From: Cryphonectria parasitica EP155
Taxonomy: Eukaryota > Ascomycota > Sordariomycetes > Diaporthales > Cryphonectriaceae
Assembly: GCF_011745365.1 (NCBI RefSeq)
Contig: NW_024468911.1
Coordinates: 1,172,759-1,236,758, forward strand
Length of the DNA stretch: 64,000 nt
Direction of reading: 5' to 3'
Shown piece by piece: positions 1-9,892 of this stretch (positions are counted from its first letter, which is position 1; every line of letters begins with the position of its first letter). The notes beneath the pieces are model-generated. The model saw only the letters and a program-made list of their open reading frames with translations, searched no databases and was not told the origin of the DNA. The translations under genes were made by a program, and so were the position numbers.

Positions 1-1
1 A

Positions 2-1240
2 TGGAGAGACGAGGGCGGCGAGGAAAAGACCATCTACCTTGAGTGTGAGGTTATATCTGCCGATCTCACAAGTGTCATCTCCCAAGTCAAGTCCTGCTTC
101 AAGATGGCCATAGAGGCGGGCGTGGGCCTGGTCCTCCCTAGCATCCCGCTGCGGCACAAGGACGATCTGGTGGTGTACAACCAGGGAAATTCCACTGCCG
201 AGAGGCAGTTCGAGGAGTGGTTTGACCAAAAGCATGCTGTCTCATCAATGGGTCAGACGTGTCCACAGCTGAAGGTTATCGCGCAGGAGGACTTGCAGGC
301 TGGAGACCGGGACTCCATGAGGAGGGTTGAGAATAGATGGTCGCTGGATGTTCACTCTACGCGCTTCTTTCGGGAGCGTAATGGGCACTTTTGGGCTGGT
401 AAACCATTCAAGGCCTTTTTTGAAGAGGGCCTGGCCCAGCTGAGGGAAAAGAAGCACAGTGGAAAGAAGCATGTAAAGGACAAAAGCATGACCATCCAGA
501 AACATCTCGAAAATGAAGCCGAGACAGCTGAGGAAGCTTCCACCACCGTCACAATTGTTGGCATGCGCGCCGACTTGGAGCTGTTCAATATCGCCAACGA
601 CCCGACAGGCCACGACAGGCACTTGTGGGACGACCTAGGCAAGGCCCTGCGTTTCCTGGAGGCGCCACGGGCAATTGTCGACAGGCTGCTGCGCCAAATC
701 GGAGACGAGCGTTTCTTTGCAGTGGGCTTTCGAGGTGAGAGCAACAACATGCCGGAAAGCATCAAGCAGCAGATCTCCGAGAACTTTGACGCCCTCGACC
801 GTGCGTGGGAGTCGTACCGGGCCATGCCTGAGATGGCGGCATACGACAGTGACAAGAGGCCGCTTGTGTACCTGGCATGCGGCGATGAGGGCCAAGCACA
901 GGCTTTTGCGGAGGAAGGAAGAGGGAGAGGGTGGAATGTAACGCACAAGTACGCGCTGGCCGAGGCTATGAGCAATGACGGGGCGGTGGAGAATATATCG
1001 GCGCTCCCTTTCGATTTTGAGGCGATTGTCGACCTTGGGATGCTGGTAAAAAGTTATTTCTTCGTCGGTCTCATGAGCAGCGCCTTCAGCTACACGGTAG
1101 CCAACATGCGAGACCCCACAACCCGGTATCGAGGGAGCAGCTTTGCGATGTGGGAGGATGGTGGTGCAAGGACGCATTTGTTACCGAACAATGATATCCA
1201 TGGCGAGACTATGATGGAGAAATATGCCTGTTGTTTGTAA
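2..1240 (+). CDS. O-fucosyltransferase-like protein, 5' truncated by window edge
   Basis: The frame is open from base 2 to the stop at 1238-1240 (412 residues visible) and the first in-frame ATG at 104 lies inside conserved-looking sequence, so the true start is outside the window. The motif AGVGLVLPSIPLR near the visible N-terminus and a C-terminal block of the form VDLGML-x-S-FFVG-x-SAFS-x-VA resemble the fungal family distantly related to GDP-fucose O-fucosyltransferases (GT-B fold). That assignment is from memory of the family and is tentative; the acceptor is unknown. The ACAD gene on the opposite strand ends only 61 bp away, so the two 3'UTRs must overlap or nearly do so. Confidence 0.6.
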   Translation, partial: WRDEGGEEKTIYLECEVISADLTSVISQVKSCFKMAIEAGVGLVLPSIPLRHKDDLVVYNQGNSTAERQFEEWFDQKHAVSSMGQTCPQLKVIAQEDLQAGDRDSMRRVENRWSLDVHSTRFFRERNGHFWAGKPFKAFFEEGLAQLREKKHSGKKHVKDKSMTIQKHLENEAETAEEASTTVTIVGMRADLELFNIANDPTGHDRHLWDDLGKALRFLEAPRAIVDRLLRQIGDERFFAVGFRGESNNMPESIKQQISENFDALDRAWESYRAMPEMAAYDSDKRPLVYLACGDEGQAQAFAEEGRGRGWNVTHKYALAEAMSNDGAVENISALPFDFEAIVDLGMLVKSYFFVGLMSSAFSYTVANMRDPTTRYRGSSFAMWEDGGARTHLLPNNDIHGETMMEKYACCL

Positions 1241-1301
1241 TAGTGATTAGTTGGTTTTAAGCCATGAATGGCAGAAAGAGAAATGGCCATAAAATCCAAA
1301 A

Positions 1302-2717
1302 TTATAACTTTGCTGCGATTTCACCAGTTGATTTCTTTGCTCCTCCGCCTCCGTTCTTGAAGCCAAACAGGTACCCAGCAACTCTGCGCTTTTGTACCTC
1401 CTCGCTCCCTTCCGTAATCCGATACCTCCTAAAGTGCCGCCAGATGTGCTCAAACGGCTGGTGTCTGCTGTACCCATTTCCGCCGTGGACCTGGATCGCA
1501 TTATCCGCTGCCTCGGTGGCAAGCCTGTTCGCCCAGAAGTTGCACATGCTGATCTTGTGGCCGAGCTCTCTCTCGATAGCCACCCAAGGCGGGATATAGT
1601 CTCGATCCCCCTTACCTCCTTCTCCTCCTCCTCCGCCAGCACCATAACGCTTCTGGATCTCGTCCATCTCCGTGGCCGTCCGCAGGATCAACAGCCGCAG
1701 CATCTCCACCTGCGTCGCCAGCTCGACCAAGGGCCACTGGATCGCCTGGTTGACAGCCAGCGGTTTTCCAAAGACGACTCTCTGGCGCGCATACTCGACA
1801 CTCCTGCCGATGCAGAACCGCGCCGCGCCGCACGAGCTGGCCGCCTGGCGGATGCGGTTCTCGTGCGTGAACGTCTGCGCGATGGCGAGACCCTTTCCCA
1901 CCTGGCCCAGGACCGCGCCCTCGGGCACGCGCACGTCTTCCAAGAGAACCGTGGCGTGGTCGGTGGGCATGTTGAGGGTGTACTCGTACGATGCGATCGT
2001 CACGCCCGGGGTGTCCTTCGGCACGATAAAGGCCGTGATGCCTTCCCCTTCTGTCGATGACGTTCGCGCAAAGATGAGCATGTGTGTGGCACTGTGCGCG
2101 CCCGTCTGCCACTTCTTGTTGCCCGAGATGCTCCAAGCTGGCACATTGTCGCCGTTGCTGTCGTTTCCAGACAAACGGCACCGTACCGCACGCGTGTCCA
2201 TATGTGTCGCATCGCTGCCATGGTGCATCTCAGTCAGGCCAAACGTCATCCGAAACTCGCCCCGCAGCCGAGCAGGAATAAGCTCGGCTTTTTGGCGCTC
2301 AGTACCCCAATGATACAGCATCAGAAAGTCGGGAAAATTGCCCACGACGCTGTGCTCGTTCTGCAGGTCGTTGGCAAGGCTCACACCCCCGCCGTAGACC
2401 GGGTGCGAGGCCATGTGCAGACGGAGTGCGCACATCCAGAGATTGGAGTCTGGGTGGTCCTGCCCGCCATACTGTTTAGGGAGGGGGAATCGGTAGAAAC
2501 CTGCCTCATCGGCGAGGGCGCGGGCTTGGTCGAGTAGATTCTCCCATTCGGGGGTGGGTAGGCCTTGGTTGTCCCACTGGGTGCGTGACGGCTCCCGACG
2601 GTGGTCGAAGAAGCGGTTGTTGTCATCTTTGTGCTGGAGGGGGAGTATCTTGTCCTGGATGAACACGTCCAGCTGGGAAATGTACTTTTGGAGCTCATCT
2701 GGAAGATTGAAGTTCAT
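1302..2717 (-). CDS. Acyl-CoA dehydrogenase, peroxisomal (ACAD11-type)
   Basis: Single-exon, 471 residues from the ATG at 2715-2717 (MNFNLPDEL). The frame remains open upstream, but only from a TTG, so this ATG is preferred. It should oxidise acyl-CoA at C2-C3 using FAD. GLTEMHHGSD fits ACAD signature 1 and QVHGGNGY fits signature 2. E436, in RITEGSEEVQ, aligns with the catalytic base of medium-chain ACADs. A glycine-rich insert (GAGGGGGEGG) precedes the last helices. The C-terminus is AKL, a canonical PTS1 peroxisomal signal, so the enzyme is predicted in peroxisomes rather than mitochondria. It is head-to-head with an APH kinase gene about 1.36 kb away, a partner that is fused to this ACAD type in animals. 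Substrate cannot be read from the sequence. Confidence 0.9.
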   Translation of the reverse strand: MNFNLPDELQKYISQLDVFIQDKILPLQHKDDNNRFFDHRREPSRTQWDNQGLPTPEWENLLDQARALADEAGFYRFPLPKQYGGQDHPDSNLWMCALRLHMASHPVYGGGVSLANDLQNEHSVVGNFPDFLMLYHWGTERQKAELIPARLRGEFRMTFGLTEMHHGSDATHMDTRAVRCRLSGNDSNGDNVPAWSISGNKKWQTGAHSATHMLIFARTSSTEGEGITAFIVPKDTPGVTIASYEYTLNMPTDHATVLLEDVRVPEGAVLGQVGKGLAIAQTFTHENRIRQAASSCGAARFCIGRSVEYARQRVVFGKPLAVNQAIQWPLVELATQVEMLRLLILRTATEMDEIQKRYGAGGGGGEGGKGDRDYIPPWVAIERELGHKISMCNFWANRLATEAADNAIQVHGGNGYSRHQPFEHIWRHFRRYRITEGSEEVQKRRVAGYLFGFKNGGGGAKKSTGEIAAKL

Positions 2718-4074
2718 GACGACGGTGGCACTTGTGATCTCCTCAGGCAGGTCTTTTAATGTTTGTATCAAGCAGAGGTTCCAGCGGCCAAGTGGGACCA
2801 GGAAGTATGAAAGCCTTTTGACAGGTCCGTTTTATTCCCTGTTCGACGTTGTTGGAGAGTTGTCTGCAAACCTCGGCTTGCAAAGCAGGCTCCGACTGTA
2901 CATCATACTATGTACTACCGCGGCTATTGGTGGCCGGATTGGAGTTGATAATTATAGGTAAGATGAGAGGAAATGCGGCCAAAGGTGCTGTGTATTTGGA
3001 AATTTACTCTTGTCGGAGGGCTTGACTTATTCAACAGCAGAATTGTATGAGCTAAAGGGATTGTGTTAATTATTATTATTCGTCGCCAGAAATGGCCAAG
3101 TAATGAAGTATACAATTCCTTCAGCAGGACATCCAACTTGATGATGCATGCATTGCTGTCATTGTCCCAATTCCAGACCATGTCGAAATTCTTTGAAGGA
3201 TAAAGATCCTAAAATGTGCTCATCCAGTCGATACCAAGACAGCTGAACCAGGAGAACCTTTAAGCGTGGCAAGTGGCATATATGCGAATGGCAGTAAATC
3301 ACTGAGCCACAAGGGTGGCTAGGAAGTGCCCAGCACTAAGGTAGAGGGAGACTCAGCTACCTAAGTACTTAAATTAGGTGGCTTAGGCGTCTGTCTGTCG
3401 TTTGTTCGTTTCTCTTCTCTCAGCGCACACTCAAGTCCATAACCCTTGCATAGCATAAGTAGTGTTAAGAAGAAGGAAGAGAACACATCATATGGCAGAG
3501 AAACAAATGAAGGGAAAAAATTGACAGAAAAAGAAAAAGAGAAAGAACGAGGAAGATAGGAAAGGAAAAAGAAAAGATGAAGCCGAGGTTGTAATGAATA
3601 AATCATAATACGCGCCTAGTCATCTCTGCCCCACCTTCTCACAGTAGCAACGACCCCGTGGGGAAACGAAACAGGGCTATAGTGCCTGTATTCCCACTAC
3701 TTACTCAAGTATGGAGCCCTCTGAGATGCCCCGATGCCGCCCCTCTATGGATCGCTGGCTAGGGACCAGGGTTCACCATGAGCCGAGGCACAATTCATCC
3801 GGGCCATTCTCCAACTTCGAATTGACCTCACTCATACTTTGGTTGCAACAGCGTCGACAACAACAGCAACAATAACCACCAACAGTCTCTTCAGAGGCCT
3901 TCACGTCTCGCACCGCCTCAAATACACAAGGGCCTCAGATTCCCAACCTACAAGACTCAAATACGTCTCATTCTTGATCCTCGAGTGGCCAATCTTTCTC
4001 CCTCACACACACACTCTCTCTCACACACACTCACACTCTCACACACACTCACACACTCACACACGCATACCATC
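2718..4074. promoter_or_regulatory. Divergent intergenic region between ACAD and APH kinase
   Basis: About 1.36 kb without a credible ORF. It must hold both promoters of the divergent pair. The last 60 bases before the kinase ATG are a CA/CT microsatellite (about 4008-4066), which would lie in the 5'UTR. No specific factor site was recognised. Confidence 0.5.
4008..4066. repeat. CA/CT microsatellite directly upstream of a start codon
   Basis: Runs of CA interrupted by CTCT blocks end eight bases before the ATG at 4075. A second CT-rich run (4472-4498) lies in the intron of the same gene. Both are expected to be length-variable. Confidence 0.85.
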
Positions 4075-5365
4075 ATGGCTGGCCGTGTCCGCCAGCCCAT
4101 CGACCTCAAATCTCTAGAGGAGTATCTGAAAAAGAACGTCCCAGAGATCAAGTTACCGCTCGACATCAAGCAGTTCGGCTACGGCCAGTCGAACCCAACG
4201 TACCTCCTCACCTCCAAAGAAGGGTCATCCTCGTCCTCCTCCGGAAGAGGCTACGTGCTGCGAAAGAAGCCACCAGGCCAGCTCCTGTCGCAGACGGCAC
4301 ACAAGGTCGAGCGCGAGTACCGCATCATCAAGGCCCTCAATGCCACCGATGTGCCTGTGCCCAGGACGTACTGTCTCTGTGAGGATGCGTCTGTGATCGG
4401 CACGCCGTTTTACATTATGGAGTATCTCGAGGGAAGGATATTCGAGGATGCCACGATGCCATGTACGTATACTCTCTCTCTCTCTCTTTCTCTCTCCTTT
4501 ACACACAGAATCTCATTTCATCTTCTCAACTCGACTACCCCGACTAACACATTCTCAACCACCCCCCCCCCCCCCTCCAGCCGTAAGCCCACAAGAGCGG
4601 CGCGAACTCTGGCACTCCGCCATAACCACCCTAGCCAAGCTCCACGCAGTAGACTTCACCAACCCCGCCCTGGGCCTCACCACCTACGGCAAGCCCACCG
4701 GCTTCTACGACCGCCAGCTCGCCACCTGGCACCAGATCTGCCACGCCCAGGCCGCCGCCCAGGACGCCGACACCCACGAGCCCGTGGGGCCCATCCACCC
4801 CAACTTTGACGACGGCCTGATGCGCTTCTTTGCCGACCCCGGCCAGCAGCCCGTCGACCGCGCCGCCATCGTCCACGGCGACTTCAAGATCGACAACCTC
4901 ATGTTCCACCCCACCGAGCCCCGCGTCATCGGCGTGCTGGACTGGGAGATGAGCACCGTCGGCCACCCCTTGTCCGACATTGTCAACCTCACCTTCCCCT
5001 TCTTCATGGCCCCCGCCGCCGCCGCCCCTGCCAACGCCGACCTCTCTTTTCCCTATTTCCCCAACAGTGATGCCTTCTTGCCGGCCGCCACGCCCGGCCT
5101 GCCCACCAGCGAGGAGCTGCTGGCGTGGTACGTCGAGGCGTCGCGCGGGAAATATGACCCGCGCCCCGAGATGAGCTGGGGGGTGGCGTTTGGCATGCTG
5201 CGGGCCGCGGCCATCCTGCAGGGCATCGCGGCCAGGGTGGCCAGGAGGCAGGCGACGAGCGAGGTGGCCGGCAGGTATGCAGGGAGCTTCAAGAACCTGG
5301 GTGAGCTGGCGTGGAGGCTTGTGGAGGAGGAGAAGAGGAAGAAGGGGCAGAAGGGAAAGCTGTGA
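4075..5365 (+). CDS. APH-family kinase (ACAD10/11 kinase-domain type)
   Basis: Two exons, 4075-4462 and 4581-5365, joined in phase 1, give 390 residues. The intron 4463-4580 has GTACGT and ends in a C14 tract plus TCCAG. The protein has the phosphotransferase fold: an N-lobe with [12 protein letters not shown] and YVLRKKPPG, a catalytic loop VHGDFKIDN (D230, N235) and the metal-binding DWE (D250). This is the domain found N-terminal to the dehydrogenase in animal ACAD10/ACAD11, where it phosphorylates 4-hydroxyacyl-CoA. In this genome the dehydrogenase is the divergent neighbour. The last residues are GKL, close to but not a canonical PTS1. An unrelated choline or macrolide-type kinase is the alternative but fits less well. 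Confidence 0.88.
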
Positions 5366-5692
5366 GGGGAGAGAAATAGGAAGACGGTTTGGGGGGGGGG
5401 GGGGTTTCTATTAATAGAATTATGGACGATCACCTTACTCATCGACCCCGAATGGAGTTTTTTCAACATGGTCTCTGTGTAGCAAAATGAAAGAGCACAT
5501 AAAGAAGGAAGGGGGGGGGGGGACCGAAAAGACAATCATCCATCCTCTCATAAAACGCTTCTGGGTATTGTCGAAATGTATGTATGTACAAAGATTGTCG
5601 CACAAAATTGAAAAGTAAAACCAAGTAACTCCTCTTTGTGTTTTTCTCGCTCTCACTTCTCGCTCTCTTTGTCTCTGTCCCTTTCCCTTCCT
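5366..5692. other. Convergent 3' intergenic gap with two poly-G tracts
   Basis: The space between the kinase stop and the GH47 stop holds G14 (5391-5404) and G12 (5511-5522) and a CT-rich run (about 5645-5690). No gene is seen. Confidence 0.7.
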
Positions 5693-7504
5693 CTACGTCT
5701 TCAACCGTCTGAAGGGGTGAGCCTCAGTGTTGAACACCCAGTCGTCCAAACTAAGCATACTCTCCTCGCTAAAGATCAGATAGAAATACTTGAGTGTCTC
5801 CCCCATCCAAAAGCTCTCCATCGAGTCGCTCGCTATAGGTTTCCCGGGAGCGGTCACATCATTGACGGCTGAATTAGCCAGTTCGGTTGACGTCAACCTG
5901 TCGATGGCGGTAAACATAGCCCACGCGGCACCGAGCAGGTCCTCACGGCCCGTCACGCGATACAGCACAAAGACGCTCTCGATAGCCTCAGGTCGTAGGA
6001 GGTAGCGGGCGTCAGTGACTGCGGTAAACCCTCTGGACAGCCTCTTTTCGGCGATGATGCTGTCGGCCTTGTTGATGTCCTTGTCAAACTCGCGCGTGAT
6101 GGTCTCGCCCGCGTCGATTACCACCTGCTTCTTCCACGTCAGGTCGTCCCATGGACACTCATCCTTGTTCGCGCACGCCGCCATGCGGAACTTCTCGGGC
6201 ATCACGCCGTGCCTGGTGTTGCCGTACGCCCACACGCAGCCCTCTGTCAATTTGGCCGCCACGTCCACGTCGGCCTCCCGCCCAAACAGCCGCCCGCCTA
6301 GCGCGTACATGCCACCCACGTAGCACGTCAGGTGCTGGCCCTCGTACTCCACCGTGACTGCCGTCTTGCGGTTCTGCGTCTCGGTGTGCGCCGTGCCTGC
6401 CATGAGAATATCGGCAGATGTGGGCGTGATGGGCCGAAACAGAAGGTACTGCGTCGCTGTGTCCATGGCCTTCTCGTACATGTTCTGATACGCAGGCAGG
6501 GTCCCGCCCAGGAGTGCCGCCATCTTGGGGAGGTACTCAAAGGTGGAGTCGGCCATGGCAGCCAGAGTAAAGTGCGAGCCCTCGGCGAATTTCTTCTCTT
6601 TGGCGTTGGCAACGAGGGGCCACAGGCCCGCCAGCTCCGTCTTGTCCTGCTGCGCGGCCATGAGGTCGGCGATGCGCTGCACAGCGTCGAACCATTTTGC
6701 ATCGCCTGTGAGCAGCGACAGCCGCGTGAACTCCATGGTCAGGCTCCCAATCTCCGCAATCAGCACCTGCTCGTCCGCCACCTGGCGCTCGCCCTGCGCC
6801 GCCCGGTTCACGTACCACCTCGTGATGGGCATGCGGTTGGGCGTGTCGAAGGCCTTGTACAGCATCTCGCCCACCTCGACGGCCTTGCGCAGCAGCCGTA
6901 CGTCCCCAGACAGGTCATACGCCGCTAGGAACCCGCCAAGGTACCGGATGGTCGTCTCGAACGTGTTGATCTGGTCGAGCTTGCTGACGGTGAAGTCGAT
7001 AGACATGGCCGCCGCCACCGCTTCGCTGAACTCGTCCTTCATTCCCATGATCCACAATGTGTCCAGGCTGTCCACCAGCGTCGCGCCCCATGCGCCAAAG
7101 GGGTTACGGCTGGACCCCGACACCGGCGTGAGCTCATCCGCCAGCCATGCCTTCGTCCTGTACGACGCCCAGCATTTCGAAAACACGTCCTTCACTGCCT
7201 GGCGGTGTTCCTGCCGCTGCTGAGTGGTCGCCTGGGGAAATTTGGTGGCCTGGACCCTGGGAAAGCTCACAGGGCGCTCCGTGGGCAGAGGGCGTATCGA
7301 GGCTGGTGGGTAGTGCACGGTCACCGTCTTCCAGAAGTAGTCCTCGCGTAACTGCCATCCATCTTTGGATGGTATCGTGTAGGACCAGCTTGGACGGTAC
7401 GTGGAGGATGCGTCGCCGCCGTTCCAGATGAAGAGCAGATAGAGAGTGACTATCAATGCGACGCCGATGAACAGCCCGTGTCGCCTACGCGAAAGGCTGA
7501 TCAT
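5693..7504 (-). CDS. GH47 alpha-1,2-mannosidase (class I)
   Basis: Intronless, 603 residues, ATG at 7502-7504. It trims alpha-1,2-linked mannose from N-glycans in the ER/Golgi lumen. The layout is type II: a short basic N-terminus, one membrane segment (about residues 10-27, GLFIGVALIVTLYLLFIW), a stem, then the (alpha/alpha)7 catalytic domain. Family marks are GAWGATLVDSLDTLWIMG, HFTLAAMADSTFEYLPK, the cysteine pair in HLTCYVGG and EGCVWAYG, the acidic LRPEAIESVFVLYR, and NTEAHPF, whose Thr593 is the usual calcium ligand. All expected catalytic blocks are present, so it should be active. Whether it is an ER or Golgi paralogue cannot be decided here. Confidence 0.95.
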   Translation of the reverse strand: MISLSRRRHGLFIGVALIVTLYLLFIWNGGDASSTYRPSWSYTIPSKDGWQLREDYFWKTVTVHYPPASIRPLPTERPVSFPRVQATKFPQATTQQRQEHRQAVKDVFSKCWASYRTKAWLADELTPVSGSSRNPFGAWGATLVDSLDTLWIMGMKDEFSEAVAAAMSIDFTVSKLDQINTFETTIRYLGGFLAAYDLSGDVRLLRKAVEVGEMLYKAFDTPNRMPITRWYVNRAAQGERQVADEQVLIAEIGSLTMEFTRLSLLTGDAKWFDAVQRIADLMAAQQDKTELAGLWPLVANAKEKKFAEGSHFTLAAMADSTFEYLPKMAALLGGTLPAYQNMYEKAMDTATQYLLFRPITPTSADILMAGTAHTETQNRKTAVTVEYEGQHLTCYVGGMYALGGRLFGREADVDVAAKLTEGCVWAYGNTRHGVMPEKFRMAACANKDECPWDDLTWKKQVVIDAGETITREFDKDINKADSIIAEKRLSRGFTAVTDARYLLRPEAIESVFVLYRVTGREDLLGAAWAMFTAIDRLTSTELANSAVNDVTAPGKPIASDSMESFWMGETLKYFYLIFSEESMLSLDDWVFNTEAHPFRRLKT

Positions 7505-8875
7505 GGTTTGTCGTTGTAGACCTCGACAACGTTGAGCATGGGGGAGGAAAACAAGAAAGTATCAGAGTTTAGGACATGAGAAGAGAACAGATCACATCCA
7601 AGGATGGCAACGATGACTGTGATGACGATGCTGACGAAGATGATGAAGTAGAAATAGAAGCAGATCGTTGATTAGTAGGCAAACAAACAAGCCTTGGGGA
7701 TAAAATTAGAGTGGGGGGATGGGGAGTTGGCAGTTGGCAATTGGCAGCGTCTCCACGGGTAAGACGGGAGTGCGGCATGGGGAAGGGGACACCTGAAACA
7801 CTGACAGGTCTCTCTTGCCAGTTTGCCAGCTTCCCCTCCCTCCTTCCTCCACAGGTGAATCACCTTTCTGCGTGGGCCCACTGTTGTCTTTGGAGTAGTA
7901 CTGTTACGTGCTACTTGTGCACACACTGACTGCTTGCATTGATTAGCGCCGAGTGTGCGGTGAAGCAACAGGGTCGTCGATCTACCCGCCTTTGGAAGGT
8001 GATACTAAAGAGATGACGAGAAGTCAAAGTTTATTAGTTCTTCTTCCTCTCTCTTACTTCATAAGACATTGGCTCAAATTCATGGCAAGCTCTCAAGTTT
8101 TACACCGACCATTGACACTAATACATAATAAGGCTTCATGGGTAACACCAAGACCACGGAGGGGAGCATTGCATCTGAGAACTACTGCAATGGTTCAAAA
8201 ACTCACTCGATGTCTGCAAGCCTCCGATCCTCCACCTTGCATGTGGCAAGCCTTGGCCTTTAGGTAGGAGAACCTTGGAGCTCTCATCAGACTAGCAAGA
8301 CCAGAATGACCACTCCTAATTCAAGTTCTTATGAGACGTACACATGCAGGATATGATGTGCTCTCTAATCATTGTATTCCTCACAGTTGGTCGTCCCTTG
8401 CTGTTATGACCCATTCAACATGCAGATCACAGGACAGATCACACAAGCAAATGGATCTAGGAAGCCAGTTTTCAGGTCCAACATCCGAACTACAGAAGAC
8501 TTTACGCAACCCAGAGTTAGGATTATAAAGGAGAGAGGATTGCTGAACTCGCTAGCAATCCCAGTAAGCTTCATACCATGAATTGCTAAACTTGCTAGCA
8601 ATCCCAGCAATTCAGAACTGAAGTGCTGGACATATAATCTCACATTCATTATTAGTAGTTAGATTATTATACATAGCTCTTCAGTTATTAATCTAAGTAT
8701 CAGATTATTCATATACTCTGATAGCTTCAAAGGCAGTGAATACTTGTATTCAGACTTCAGTTTTGTTCTGATATTCAAGGCCTGTATTTAGTACTGCTCT
8801 TGTTAGCATAAACTCTCTCAGTACTTAAAAATCTTTGGATTACTGCAGTGCTCATTACATGAAGCTGGTTAGAGA
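7505..8875. other. Intergenic region upstream of GH47
   Basis: About 1.37 kb, becoming AT-rich after 8.6 kb. It holds the GH47 promoter and a small duplication (8541-8607). No ORF has coding character. Confidence 0.5.
8541..8607. repeat. Imperfect tandem duplication containing a palindrome
   Basis: A block reading approximately TGCTGAACTCGCTAGCAATC at 8541 recurs about 44 bp later with a few changes (8583-8607). The second copy contains the perfect palindrome TTGCTAGCAA and is flanked by GAATTGCT and AGCAATTC, an inverted pair. Confidence 0.7.
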
Positions 8876-9068
8876 TCCTCATACATATAAAGGATTCCAC
8901 CCACTTTCAAATTCTTTAGTTAAGCGATAACAAGCAAGCACTCTTTTCTCTTCTCTTCGATTTTGAACCCTCTGGACAGGTTCAATACAGGTTTTTTCAC
9001 CCTGTACTTGTGCCCGTGTGGCCTTAGTTTGTTGTCCTTATTTGTAAAGGTACGCTTGGGTTGCACGA
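8876..9068 (+). repeat. Dispersed 190-bp repeat, copy A
   Basis: This stretch matches 48700-48891 over its whole length at roughly 85 percent by eye, while flanks on both sides differ. It starts with TCCTCATACATATAAAGGAT, which contains a TATA-like box, continues through a CT-rich stretch, and ends in GCTTGGGTTGCACGA. No terminal inverted repeats and no TG...CA ends were found. It abuts a HET-gene relic. It could be a promoter and leader module, a solo repeat of a retroelement, or a short non-autonomous element. Confidence 0.75.
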
Positions 9069-9892
9069 TTGAATGGCCTACGTCACAACAATTGTCACTT
9101 TTGAAGATGATCGGCTTGCTGCAATCGCCGGACTTTCTAAGGTTTTCCAATCGAACGTCCGCAAACTACAATCTGCCCGCTATCATTCCGGACTTTGGTC
9201 CATCGACGTTATCTCTCAACTGTGCTGGTACACAACTCCGAATGACCACGCAAAAGGCAGAGTTTTGGCAACGCATCCTAATTCCGTCCTGGTCACCGGT
9301 CGGCTGCAGATCGAAAATCAGCTATTCGCCGCATGCTTTCCAAGACCCCAGAGGTTTTACATGTGAAGTACCGATAGATTTTGTCTTGAATACTTCGGAT
9401 CTGGACAGCTTCGGACGTGCCAGATCGGTTGAGCAATGCATACTGCATTTGCGTAGTGTGCTGATTAAGATGTGTCTCAGCACGAGCTCCTCGACTATTA
9501 ATATGACCTCTTGGCCTTTGACACATCCGCTTTTGTCTTTTGATCTTAGATGGGACGACGAGGTGGCAATGGAATCCGCCATCACAGCAGCTTCGGCAAA
9601 CCAGCTCCGAGCTTTGACTCTGTTATTTCGAAGTGACTCCATTTGTGAGGGTATTCTTCTCAGGCTGTTCTGTGATGCTGATGATAGCGTAGCAACGACA
9701 ACAAAAAACAAATGGGTCCGTTGTGGTTATTTCGAGATGCTTCTGATGTCCAGGACGATATTCACAGACGACACAATAGTTGAAGCATTCGAACTTAGCA
9801 GATATGGAGTGAAGTGGGAAAAGGTGGTATTTGGTGTACAACAAGTGTCCACGGGTGATGCACCCGACTTGGAAGACATTTACCTTGTTTAA
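9069..9892 (+). pseudogene. HET-domain protein relic, C-terminal half, frameshifted
   Basis: Two frames together read like the part of fungal HET (heterokaryon incompatibility) proteins that follows the HET domain. Frame one (from 9073) has TFEDDRLAAIAGLSK and HSGLWSIDVISQLCWY. Frame two takes over near 9235-9260 with RILIPSWSPVGCRSKISYS, corresponding to the usual PSWSW block, and runs to the stop at 9892 through KNKWVRCGYFEM. A splice cannot join them because the possible intron would be about 33 nt. The HET domain itself is absent upstream, where the dispersed repeat begins instead. Long open frames suggest a fairly recent breakage and little repeat-induced point mutation. Confidence 0.65.

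Noticed and set aside
2718..2771. 18-codon N-terminal extension of the ACAD frame
   Set aside because: Begins with TTG; the ATG at 2717 fits the family start.
8876..9068. Repeat as a full LTR or inverted-repeat element
   Set aside because: No TG...CA ends, no terminal inverted repeats and no target-site duplication could be seen at either copy.
8963..9106. N-terminal extension of the HET relic through repeat A
   Set aside because: The frame is open from a TTG but belongs to the dispersed repeat; copy B shows the same sequence next to a different gene region.
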